A stretch of DNA of 13,020 nt from Candidatus Eiseniibacteriota bacterium (GTDB lineage: Bacteria; Arandabacterota; Arandabacteria; Arandabacterales; Arandabacteraceae): NCBI GenBank assembly GCA_030592245.1, contig JAUVJV010000019.1:1-13020 (forward strand). The letters run 5' to 3'. The translations under genes and the position numbers were made by a program. How positions within the stretch are numbered: the first letter of the stretch is position 1; each line of letters begins with the position of its first letter. Below the pieces are notes generated by a model that saw only the letters and a list, made by a program, of their open reading frames with translations, made no database searches and was not told the origin of the DNA. Positions 6,557-13,020 of this stretch are shown one piece after another.

Positions 6557-7786
6557 TTACTCATCCTCCGGATAGGGCGGCTCCGGCGGAAGCACGTATT
6601 CAACCCTGAGTACGGGAACAAGGTCCGTGCCGGATGAGTGTGAGAAAAATCTCACGAAGTCCAGATCAGATCTCTCCTCAGGTGACTTCAGCGCCAATCC
6701 GTAGTTAGGCTTCTTCCCGGCTACGACGTCTTGTAAGATCGCGGTGATATCCATCTCGATCTTCTCACTGCTTGAGAGCTCTTCGGGAATAAGAGTGACA
6801 AGCCCGGCCCCGAATGCCCGGATCTCGGTGTCGAATCCCGACCAGGTGGCGTCCAGCACGGCATGGCACTCGACTTCCATCAGGTCAAACGATGATTGCT
6901 CGAGGTCGGGTGAGATGAGAAGGACCGACCTCGCAAGCGTTGAACCCTCCGGGATGTCCGACAGGTCGAACTTGACGAAACTCCGCGAGGCAAAGCCGTT
7001 CCCGCACAGCATGGACAGCGTATCGGGAGGGAAAGGCGTAACCAGGGTGTCCGCAAAAACATCCTCACTTGCGATCGATACGGCGCTCTGGTCCTCCCCG
7101 CCTGTGTCCACATAGGCGAACTTCAAGGCAGGCCGGAAGTCATATGTTGAATCATCCTCGACTTTGACCAGCACCTCCCGTGTTGCGAACTCGGCAATCG
7201 CCTGGGAAGCGCCGGGGTTTTCATCGATTTTTATGGCCAGTCCGTAGTTTGGGCTCTCGCCATTCATCCAGGACACCACAAGATCGGTTATGTCCACGAC
7301 AACCGACTTTTCCAACGAGTCCGGATCGTACGGATTAAGGATGAAGCTCGCGACCGGTGATGCGCTTATGCCGGGCATGTTCCCCCAGTAGATCTCCTTC
7401 TGTTCGAGAGTATCGGTAAGCGTGTGAATATCAAAGGTGATGGGCTCCGCGTCACCCTCAATCCTGGTGGCCGAGAGATAGAGCAGTACGGTGTCGACGG
7501 TGGCACTGGTATCAGGAAACATCACGAAGCGGACAAAGCCCCGGGAGAGGTAACCCTCCCAGTTGCACACCACAAACCGCTCGGAGAGGTATCCCGGGCC
7601 GGCGTTCTTGCCGCTGTTGGACCAGTCCGAATCGACAGCCGTGTAGGTGGCTGACCGGAAACGCTCGCTGGTCCTCATGTCAATGGGCGGCGTGAATGCA
7701 GCTTCCTGGCTGCATCCCGTATATCCGACGAGGACTATGATTAAACTGAGGCAGGCGATACCACCCCAGGCTACAAAGATGCGCAT
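6557..7786 (-). CDS. secreted lipoprotein with two tandem DNRLRE-like domains
   Basis: This 409-residue protein has a hydrophobic N-terminal segment ending at Cys25 (GYTGC), a probable lipobox, though Tyr at -3 is unusual. The body is two related halves. Half one (about 45-228) has RGFVRFVMF, then VVDITDLVVSWMNGESPNYGLAIK, then PALKFAYV. Half two (about 240-398) has RSFVKFDLSDIP, then EMDITAILQDVVAGKKPNYGLALK, then PVLRVEYV. The shared PNYGLA (179-184 and 360-365) sets the repeat at 181 residues. The pattern of a folded unit with FVRFDLS and a later PNYGLALK resembles DNRLRE-type domains of bacterial surface proteins, beta-sandwiches often linked to carbohydrate binding. The C-terminus is Pro- and acid-rich. 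GGAG lies eight bases before the ATG. It heads the operon with the barrel gene, so a joint role at the outer membrane is likely. Confidence 0.78.
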   Translation of the reverse strand: MRIFVAWGGIACLSLIIVLVGYTGCSQEAAFTPPIDMRTSERFRSATYTAVDSDWSNSGKNAGPGYLSERFVVCNWEGYLSRGFVRFVMFPDTSATVDTVLLYLSATRIEGDAEPITFDIHTLTDTLEQKEIYWGNMPGISASPVASFILNPYDPDSLEKSVVVDITDLVVSWMNGESPNYGLAIKIDENPGASQAIAEFATREVLVKVEDDSTYDFRPALKFAYVDTGGEDQSAVSIASEDVFADTLVTPFPPDTLSMLCGNGFASRSFVKFDLSDIPEGSTLARSVLLISPDLEQSSFDLMEVECHAVLDATWSGFDTEIRAFGAGLVTLIPEELSSSEKIEMDITAILQDVVAGKKPNYGLALKSPEERSDLDFVRFFSHSSGTDLVPVLRVEYVLPPEPPYPEDE

Positions 7787-7816
7787 TCTTGGGTCTCCAA
7801 CTGACAGGGCAACACC

Positions 7817-7845
7817 AAGTTACGATACTGATGCCACGGTGTCAA
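7817..7845 (-). promoter_or_regulatory. sigma70-type promoter of the lipoprotein-barrel operon
   Basis: On the minus strand, TTGACA (7845-7840) is followed after exactly 17 bases by TAACTT (7822-7817). This gives a likely transcript start near 7810 and a leader of about 24 bases before the ATG at 7786. The -35 box is perfect and the -10 box matches three of six positions. It diverges from the tRNA promoter on the other strand. Confidence 0.5.
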
Positions 7846-7885
7846 GCGCATATGAGGCTGATGAGGAGTGACCCCTCCGCAGGGC

Positions 7886-7914
7886 TTGACAGGCAACAGG
7901 CCCTCGATTACTAT
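7886..7914 (+). promoter_or_regulatory. sigma70-type promoter of the tRNA gene
   Basis: TTGACA at 7886-7891 is followed after 17 bases by TACTAT at 7909-7914, with a transcript start expected near 7921. This leaves a tRNA leader of about 49 bases. The -35 box is perfect and the -10 box matches four of six positions. The tilS run may be reached by readthrough. Confidence 0.6.
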
Positions 7915-7942
7915 CTTATGAAAGGTGGGGAAAGTGCCGGTT

Positions 7943-7959
7943 GGGGAAAGAGGTTCCCC
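7943..7959 (+). other. hairpin in the tRNA 5' leader
   Basis: GGGGAA at 7943-7948 and TTCCCC at 7954-7959 form a perfect 6-bp stem with a five-base loop, ending 10 bases before the mature tRNA 5' end. It probably folds in the precursor tRNA. The bases after it (GTCTTTCG) are only weakly T-rich, so I do not call a terminator. Confidence 0.35.
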
Positions 7960-7969
7960 GTCTTTCGTT

Positions 7970-8046
7970 GGCGGTGTAGCTCAGTTGGTCAGAGCAGGAG
8001 AATCATAATCTCTGTGTCCGGGGTTCGAATCCCTGCACCGCCACCA
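7970..8046 (+). tRNA. tRNA with CAU anticodon, most likely elongator tRNA-Met
   Basis: The 77-base cloverleaf is complete. Acceptor GGCGGTG pairs with CACCGCC, the D stem is GCTC/GAGC, and the anticodon stem GGAGA/TCTCT encloses the loop ATCATAA with anticodon CAT. The T arm is CGGGG-TTCGAAT-CCCTG, and CCA is encoded at 8044-8046. A CAU anticodon could mean initiator Met, elongator Met or Ile2 (substrate of TilS). The standard C-type first-pair mismatch of initiators is absent, since G1 pairs with C72. Pairs 4-69 and 5-68 are G-C rather than the C-G favoured by TilS in E. coli, so elongator Met is the better call; Ile2 is not fully excluded. Confidence 0.95.
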
Positions 8047-8055
8047 GTGCTTTTT
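8035..8055 (+). terminator. weak candidate terminator at the tRNA 3' end
   Basis: GCAC at 8035-8038 can pair with GTGC at 8047-8050, directly followed by TTTTT at 8051-8055. The stem is only four pairs and would compete with the tRNA acceptor stem, so termination is probably inefficient. This would fit readthrough into tilS. Confidence 0.2.
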
Positions 8056-8185
8056 GTCTGAGGAGAGCGTCCAACCTGAAGAAGTTACACCTGATTCGAG
8101 GGGCTCCTCGTCATCCGCGATTGCCGACATTCAGACCTTCGCTGATTGTATCCTTGATGGATGTGCCCCTGGAGGCTGACCCGTT

Positions 8186-9577
8186 ATGCTGATGAGAACC
8201 ACCCGAGCAACCATCGAGAAGTACGGCATGCTCAAGAAGGGCGATCGCGTTGTTGTAGGTGTCTCAGGAGGCCCGGATTCGGTCGCGCTCCTTCACATTC
8301 TAAATTCGCTCAAGGAAATCTACAAGATCGGTCTGCATGTCGCCCATCTCGAGCATGGTATCAGGGGAAGCGAGTCGGTTGAGGACATGAAGTTCGTGGA
8401 GGATCTCTGCGGCGATCTCTCGATTCGAATCACCAGCAAGCAGGAGAAGACAGAGGAGATTGCCCGAGCGTCGAATCAGTCGGTCGAGGCCACCGCCCGC
8501 AAGCTCCGGTATTCTTTCTTCCAGGAAGTGCTCAAGAGCACTAAGTCAAACAGGATCGCAACCGGTCACAATGCCAACGACCAGGCGGAGACCCTTCTTC
8601 TGAACCTCCTCAGGGGAAGCGGCATGGCAGGACTGGTAGGAATCCGGCCCGCCATGCAGGGCAGGATCATAAGGCCGCTCATAGAATCGACGCGGGCTGA
8701 CATAGAGGAGTACCTTAACAGCAAAAGCATCACCTATAGAATCGACAGCACCAACGCTGAGGGCCGCTTCGAGAGGAACAGGGTGCGGCAGGTTCTCATA
8801 CCAATCCTTGAGAAGGAATTCAATCCGAGGATAGTCGATTCCCTGGCACGGACCGCCAGCATTTTCTCGATCGTGAATGACTATCTTCACGGCGAGGTCG
8901 AAAAGGTGGTTGCGGCCACCACGCTTATCGAGGAAGGGCGCGTGAGCATCGACCTGGAGAGCCTTAAAGAAGCTCCCGTCGCCCTCCAGCACCTCGTACT
9001 CTACCGGGTTCTTCGCTCGCTCGAGGGCGATGACCAGCTGGTTTCTTTCGATATCATCAATGCCGTACTCAATGTGGCGATGCGGTCCAAGTCGGGTTCG
9101 CGGATCGACATCGGATCGGGACTGGTGGCCTTGAGGGAGTTTGACAAGCTCCTGATCGGGCGGGATCTCGCTCTGGTGGAGCGCTATGACGTGCAGATCG
9201 CCATCCCCGGATCGACTCCCGTGGAACCGGCCGGAGGCACCTTTGCCGCCGAGGTGATGAGTGAGCGCCCGGGTACCGGCGAGGTATACCGGAGCGGGGA
9301 GACCGCGTACTTCGACCTGAGCCAGCTTGAACTGCCGCTCCGCGCGAGAAGCTGGCGCGAGGGCGACCGCTTCGTGCCCTTCGGGCTCTCGGGCACCAAG
9401 AAGGTCCATGATATCTTCGTCGACGAGAAAGTGCCGATCACCGGGAGATCAAAGATCCCCATAATCTGCGATGGTGATGGTATAATATGGATCGCGGGAG
9501 TCCGTCGGTCGGAACGGGCCAGAATCAAAGATGACACGAGGACGATCCTCAAGATCACATTTGAGAAGGATGGCTAG
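8186..9577 (+). CDS. tilS: tRNA(Ile)-lysidine synthase TilS
   Basis: TilS is a cytoplasmic PP-loop enzyme that uses ATP and lysine to turn C34 of the CAU-anticodon tRNA-Ile2 into lysidine, so that it reads AUA. At 463 residues it is full length for the long form. The PP-loop SGGPDS is at residues 27-32. HLEHGIRG follows at about 54-61 (usual form HxDHGLR), GHNANDQAET at 127-136, RPLI at about 163-166, DSTN at 187-190 and FERNRVR at 195-201. The middle carries the helical tRNA-binding part. The C-terminal TilS_C domain is at about 380-450 (LPLRARSWREGDRFVPFG, then KKVHDIFVDEKVP). The ATG at 8186 has GGAGG ten bases upstream. hpt follows after three bases. The 139 bases before it contain a CGAGG/CCTCG hairpin (8097-8110) but no clear promoter. 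Confidence 0.96.
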   Translation: MLMRTTRATIEKYGMLKKGDRVVVGVSGGPDSVALLHILNSLKEIYKIGLHVAHLEHGIRGSESVEDMKFVEDLCGDLSIRITSKQEKTEEIARASNQSVEATARKLRYSFFQEVLKSTKSNRIATGHNANDQAETLLLNLLRGSGMAGLVGIRPAMQGRIIRPLIESTRADIEEYLNSKSITYRIDSTNAEGRFERNRVRQVLIPILEKEFNPRIVDSLARTASIFSIVNDYLHGEVEKVVAATTLIEEGRVSIDLESLKEAPVALQHLVLYRVLRSLEGDDQLVSFDIINAVLNVAMRSKSGSRIDIGSGLVALREFDKLLIGRDLALVERYDVQIAIPGSTPVEPAGGTFAAEVMSERPGTGEVYRSGETAYFDLSQLELPLRARSWREGDRFVPFGLSGTKKVHDIFVDEKVPITGRSKIPIICDGDGIIWIAGVRRSERARIKDDTRTILKITFEKDG

Positions 9578-9580
9578 GCA

Positions 9581-10111
9581 ATGGATGACATAATCGGCAA
9601 GATCCTGATCAGTGAGGATGATATCAAGCAGCGGGTTGCGGAGTTGGGTGCCGAGATCAGCCGGGACTACAAGGGCAGGCAGCCCATCCTGGTCAATATC
9701 CTCAAGGGCGGCATCATCTTTCTGTCGGATCTTGTCAGGAAGCTGGAAGTCCTTCACGAGATAGATTTCATGTCGGTATCGAGCTATGAAAGCCAGACCG
9801 AATCCACAGGGATTGTCCGGATCTTGGCGGATCTCAACATCAATATCGAGGGCAGGGACGTCATGATAGTAGAGGACATCGTGGACAGCGGCCTCACGCT
9901 CGACTATATTCGCAATATTCTCCTTGCGAGACGGCCCAAGAGCATGACGATCTGCACTCTTCTGGACAAGAAGGCCAAGAGGAAGATAGAAGTTCCGCTG
10001 GATTACGTGGGATTTGAGATTCCGGATGAGTTCGTGATCGGGTATGGTCTGGACTATATGCAAAAGTACAGGAACCTTCCTTACGTTGCGGTTCTGAAGC
10101 CAGGTGGCTAA
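9581..10111 (+). CDS. hpt: hypoxanthine phosphoribosyltransferase
   Basis: This 176-residue enzyme of purine salvage joins hypoxanthine (often also guanine) to PRPP to give IMP or GMP in the cytoplasm. The PRPP-binding loop of type I phosphoribosyltransferases is clear at residues 94-106 (VMIVEDIVDSGLT), with the two acidic residues at 98-99. LKGG at 41-44 is the usual cis-peptide PPi loop. SSYESQTESTG at 67-77 is the flexible catalytic loop. K130 with a later FVIGYGLDY (151-159) forms the purine site. Length is normal. The start lies three bases after the tilS stop, with AGAAGGA about ten bases upstream inside tilS. tilS-hpt-ftsH is a widely conserved order, for example in Bacillus. Confidence 0.96.
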   Translation: MDDIIGKILISEDDIKQRVAELGAEISRDYKGRQPILVNILKGGIIFLSDLVRKLEVLHEIDFMSVSSYESQTESTGIVRILADLNINIEGRDVMIVEDIVDSGLTLDYIRNILLARRPKSMTICTLLDKKAKRKIEVPLDYVGFEIPDEFVIGYGLDYMQKYRNLPYVAVLKPGG

Positions 10112-10131
10112 TGTAATAAGTGGTGAGGCAA

Positions 10132-12222
10132 ATGGACGAAGACAGGAATCCGAAACAGAGTGGTAAGGACGGCGGAAAGGACAAGTTGAAAATACCGAGA
10201 TCGGGCGGGCGACGACCGCACGGGGAAAGTCAGGGAGGTGGAACTCAGCGGCGTGGGCTGAGGGGTGGCTTCATCTGGATCGTTCTCTTTCTCATTACGC
10301 TGCTTGCGGTCTCCCTGTTCTGGGGACGCAACACGGGCGAGGTCGAAATTCTCTACTATGTGTTCTGGCAGGAAGCGGAGGAGGCCAACCTTTCATCCCT
10401 TACCATAGACAAGCGGGATGTTCGCGGTGAATTCAAGGAGGACATCGTCGTCCCCTTGGACGAAGAGTCCAGACTGGTGAAGAAGTTCAAGACATGGCTT
10501 CCCGCCGAAGACTCGGAGCTCCCCGCCAAGATCTGGGCGATCGACAGGGAGGTAAGGATTGGCTCCAAGGGCGAGAAGAGTAACTGGGGAGGCTTCCTCT
10601 TATCAACCATGCTGCCCATCCTGTTCCTCGTGGCGATCATGATTCTCTTCATGCGGCAGATGGAAGCGGGCGGAAACCGCGCGTTCTCTTTCGGCCGAAG
10701 CAAGGCCAAGTTGATAACCGGCGACAGGCCCAAGGTCACGTTCGAGGACGTGGCCGGCGCGGATGAGGCTAAAGAGGAGCTTCAGGAGGTCATCGAGTTC
10801 CTGAGTGATCCGCGGAAATTCCAGAGGCTCGGCGGGCGGATACCCAAGGGCGCGCTCTTGCTCGGGGCTCCGGGTACGGGGAAGACTCTTCTGGCAAGGG
10901 CGGTGGCCGGGGAGGCAAACGTCCCGTTCTTCAGCATAAGCGGCTCGGATTTCGTTGAGATGTTCGTCGGCGTGGGTGCCTCGCGGGTAAGGGATCTCTT
11001 CGACCAAGGCAAGAAGCATGCGCCGTGCATAATATTCATAGATGAGATTGATGCGGTCGGAAGGCACCGGGGTGCTGGAGTGGGTGGCGGTCATGATGAG
11101 CGCGAGCAGACCATGAACCAGCTCCTGGTTGAGATGGACGGGTTCGAGTCAAACGAAGGGGTGATCCTTCTGGCCGCGACCAACAGGCCGGATGTGCTTG
11201 ATCCCGCGCTCTTAAGGCCGGGCAGATTCGACAGGCAGATAGTTGTCGATATGCCGGATATCAATGGTCGCGAGGGTATTCTCAAGGTTCATACGCGCAA
11301 GATCCCCCTGGGGCAGGATGTTGAGCTTCGTACCCTGGCGAGAGGTACCCCGGGACTCTCCGGCGCCGACCTTGCGAACGTAGTTAACGAGGCAGCGCTG
11401 CTTGCCGCAAGGAAGGACCGCGCCAATGTCACGATGGCCGACTTCGAGGAGGCCAGGGACAAGGTGATGATGGGCCCGGAGCGCAAGAGCATGCTCTTGA
11501 GTGATGACGAGAAGAAACGAACTGCATTCCATGAGGCGGGCCACGCCCTGGTAGCGAGGTATATCCCCGAGGCCGATCCCCTGCACAAGGTGACGATCGT
11601 TCCGAGGGGCAGGGCGCTTGGTGTGACCTGGCTCCTTCCCGTAGATGACAGACACAACTTTTCCCAGAGCATGCTGGACGCCAAGATTGCTGTTCTGCTG
11701 GGCGGGCGCGCCGTGGAGAAACTGATCTTCAATGATCTTACCAACGGGGCCAGAGAAGATATCGAGAAGGCATCCAGCATAGCCAGGAAGATGGTATGCG
11801 AGTGGGGGATGAGCGAGGCCCTGGGCCCCCTGAACTTCGGCGGCAAGGAGGAGCAGATCTTCCTTGGGCGGGAGATCGCCCAGCACCGGGACTACAGCGA
11901 GCAGACGGCGGTGCTTATAGATGAGGAAGTCAGGAGAATCGTCGATAAGGCCGGAACACGGGCCGATAAGATCATCAATGAAAATGTTGAAAAGCTCAAA
12001 GATGTTGCGAACGCGCTCCTCGAACGGGAGATCCTGGACCGTGAGCAGGTGGAGAAGATCCTGAGAGGCGAGAAGCTGGATCCGCCTCGCGATGAATCAG
12101 TAGACGGCGGATCCTCCGTACCCAAGCCTGAAAGCGATAAGGCTCCGGAACCGGCTGACACCACGCTGAAAGAGAATGACAAGCCGGTCCAAGCAGGATC
12201 TGAGGAAGAGAGCCATGCCTAA
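10132..12222 (+). CDS. ftsH: ATP-dependent zinc metalloprotease FtsH
   Basis: FtsH is the hexameric inner-membrane AAA protease that degrades damaged membrane proteins and short-lived regulators. I chose ATG 10132 (696 residues) because the upstream TAAGTGGTGA resembles the anti-SD complement at good spacing; an in-frame GTG at 10120 would add four residues. Residues 1-45 form an unusually long basic, Gly-rich cytoplasmic tail. TM1 is at about 46-64, the periplasmic part at about 65-153, and TM2 at about 154-174. Walker A GAPGTGKT is at 245-252 and Walker B FIDEID follows, with D304 and E305. The second region of homology ATNRPD...LRPGRF has arginine fingers R362 and R365. The zinc site HEAGH is at 467-471, with the likely third ligand D543 (GAREDIEKA). 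The C-terminus (about 645-696) is acidic and likely disordered. The stop overlaps folE by eight bases. Confidence 0.97.
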   Translation: MDEDRNPKQSGKDGGKDKLKIPRSGGRRPHGESQGGGTQRRGLRGGFIWIVLFLITLLAVSLFWGRNTGEVEILYYVFWQEAEEANLSSLTIDKRDVRGEFKEDIVVPLDEESRLVKKFKTWLPAEDSELPAKIWAIDREVRIGSKGEKSNWGGFLLSTMLPILFLVAIMILFMRQMEAGGNRAFSFGRSKAKLITGDRPKVTFEDVAGADEAKEELQEVIEFLSDPRKFQRLGGRIPKGALLLGAPGTGKTLLARAVAGEANVPFFSISGSDFVEMFVGVGASRVRDLFDQGKKHAPCIIFIDEIDAVGRHRGAGVGGGHDEREQTMNQLLVEMDGFESNEGVILLAATNRPDVLDPALLRPGRFDRQIVVDMPDINGREGILKVHTRKIPLGQDVELRTLARGTPGLSGADLANVVNEAALLAARKDRANVTMADFEEARDKVMMGPERKSMLLSDDEKKRTAFHEAGHALVARYIPEADPLHKVTIVPRGRALGVTWLLPVDDRHNFSQSMLDAKIAVLLGGRAVEKLIFNDLTNGAREDIEKASSIARKMVCEWGMSEALGPLNFGGKEEQIFLGREIAQHRDYSEQTAVLIDEEVRRIVDKAGTRADKIINENVEKLKDVANALLEREILDREQVEKILRGEKLDPPRDESVDGGSSVPKPESDKAPEPADTTLKENDKPVQAGSEEESHA

Positions 12223-12805
12223 GCGTCGAGCAAAGAATCCGGTACGGCGTTTTGATCGGACCAAGGTGAAGCGTGCAATAGAGCTTCTTCTTGACGGGAT
12301 CGGGGAAGACCCCTCGCGGGCAGGTCTTGCAGACACTCCCAGGCGCGTGAGTGAATTCTACGAAGAGATTCTCTCGGGAATGTGGAAGGATCCGGCGGAG
12401 TACGTTGTACCGTTGAAAGCGGACCAGGATCACGACCTGGTCGTGGTCAAGGACATAGGGTTTGCATCCATGTGTGAGCACCACCTCCTGCCGTTTGTCG
12501 GCAAGGTGGGAGTGGCCTACCAGCCGAGGGCCAGACGGATCGTAGGGATAAGCAAGGTTGTAAGGGTGGTTGACGTTGTATCCTCCAGGCTTCAGATCCA
12601 GGAGCGACTGACGGCGCAGATAGCTGACGCCATTGCGAGCCAGCTTAAACCCGCAGGAGTTCTTGTAAGAGTCGAGGCCGAACATCTTTGCATGAGCATA
12701 AGGGGCGTTAAGAAACCAGGCTCACTCATCGTGACTACCGAGGCGAGAGGTGCATTCCGGCAGCCTGCACGGCAGGCCCTTGTTCTGGCATCCCTAACCG
12801 GGTAG
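12215..12805 (+). CDS. folE: GTP cyclohydrolase I
   Basis: This enzyme turns GTP into 7,8-dihydroneopterin triphosphate, the first step of tetrahydrofolate synthesis. I chose ATG 12215 because GAGGAAGAG (12202-12210) gives a good ribosome binding site. An in-frame ATG at 12176 lies deep in ftsH and would add 13 residues that do not look like the family. The product is 196 residues, normal for the bacterial type. Zinc and catalytic residues are C87 and H90 in MCEHHLLPF and C159 in AEHLCMSIRG, with H89 and H157 nearby. GEDPSRAGLADTPRRV (30-45) is the family N-terminal signature. The first 12 residues are very basic. Its start overlaps the end of ftsH by eight bases (ATGCCTAA), implying translational coupling; folP follows after 36 bases. 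Confidence 0.96.
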   Translation: MPKRRAKNPVRRFDRTKVKRAIELLLDGIGEDPSRAGLADTPRRVSEFYEEILSGMWKDPAEYVVPLKADQDHDLVVVKDIGFASMCEHHLLPFVGKVGVAYQPRARRIVGISKVVRVVDVVSSRLQIQERLTAQIADAIASQLKPAGVLVRVEAEHLCMSIRGVKKPGSLIVTTEARGAFRQPARQALVLASLTG

Positions 12806-12841
12806 GTCGCACTCCTCTAAAATCCTCCGGAGCCGAAGCGA

Positions 12842-13020
12842 ATGGAACTGCGTTTAGGTGATTTCACCCTCGATCTGGACAGGCGCCCTCTCATCATGGG
12901 TATCCTCAACGTCACTCCGGATTCCTTCTGGGACGGGGGAGCACATGCCGGGACTGAGAACGCGCTGCGGCACGCCCGGGAGATGGTTGCCGACGGCGCT
13001 GACATAATCGACATCGGCGG
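12842..13020 (+). CDS. folP: dihydropteroate synthase, 5' part, cut by the window end
   Basis: The first 59 codons of a gene run off the window. The product begins MELRLGDFTLDLDRRP and continues LIMGILNVTPDSF, then a hydrophobic-acidic run ending GADIIDIGG. These are the two N-terminal signatures of dihydropteroate synthase: the Asn of NVTPDSF and the start of the IDIGGESTRPG loop. The enzyme joins 7,8-dihydropterin pyrophosphate to p-aminobenzoate in the cytoplasm and is the sulfonamide target. ATG 12842 has GGAG nine bases upstream, and an in-frame TAA at 12818 rules out a much earlier start. With folE just before, this is a folate synthesis unit attached to ftsH, an order known from Actinobacteria. 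Confidence 0.93.
   Translation, partial: MELRLGDFTLDLDRRPLIMGILNVTPDSFWDGGAHAGTENALRHAREMVADGADIIDIG

Noticed and set aside
8546..9409. Long minus-strand frame of 287 codons
   Set aside because: It lies wholly inside tilS on the opposite strand; tilS has clear catalytic motifs and operon context, so this is a shadow of a GC-rich gene.
11212..12685. Minus-strand frames of 224 and 229 codons
   Set aside because: Antisense to ftsH and folE, both certain genes; composition reflects the opposite coding strand.
12817..13014. Minus-strand frame of 65 codons at the window end
   Set aside because: The plus strand here encodes the dihydropteroate synthase start with its signature motifs; the minus frame is its shadow.

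Overview
The window looks like chromosome from a Gram-negative bacterium. It encodes a lipoprotein, two exported proteins that look like outer-membrane beta-barrels, and a two-component system. The DNA is visibly GC-rich, genes are tightly packed, and GTG and TTG starts appear. The set (a histidine kinase with a C-terminal two-CW-type cysteine domain, a DNRLRE-like lipoprotein, an NSS transporter with a small subunit) would suit an uncultured Gram-negative lineage such as the FCB or deltaproteobacteria-like groups. That placement is inference only; no 16S or ribosomal protein gene is present.

Left part (1-2133). A short plus-strand gene for a probable winged-helix protein of unknown role converges on a minus-strand transporter unit. 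That unit is a 12-TM sodium-dependent transporter (NSS/SLC6) followed by a 40-residue single-TM peptide with a TTG start, which resembles the MetS-type small subunits of such transporters.

Middle (2343-7786, all minus strand, read from high to low coordinates). The order is a DNRLRE-like lipoprotein with two tandem domains, a 393-residue probable outer-membrane barrel, a small exported barrel-like protein, a membrane histidine kinase, and a stand-alone receiver whose start overlaps the kinase stop by ATGA. The two larger gaps, 5255-5372 and 4655-4744, hold repeat and inverted-repeat structures that may be regulatory. A clear promoter lies upstream of the lipoprotein gene.

Right part (7886-13020, plus strand). 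A promoter with a perfect TTGACA box diverges from the lipoprotein promoter and drives a CAU-anticodon tRNA. A housekeeping run follows: tilS (lysidine at the wobble base of tRNA-Ile2), hpt (purine salvage), ftsH (membrane AAA protease), folE (first step of pterin synthesis) and the start of folP (dihydropteroate synthase), cut by the window end. tilS-hpt-ftsH is a widely conserved order, and ftsH followed by fol genes is known from Actinobacteria. Gaps are a few bases, and ftsH and folE overlap.

No CRISPR array, insertion sequence, phage gene or rRNA was seen. No stretch over 300 bases lacks a gene. I found no convincing new biological system. The most notable items are the kinase/receiver pair with its cysteine-rich tail, the structured intergenic regions around it, and the transporter small subunit.
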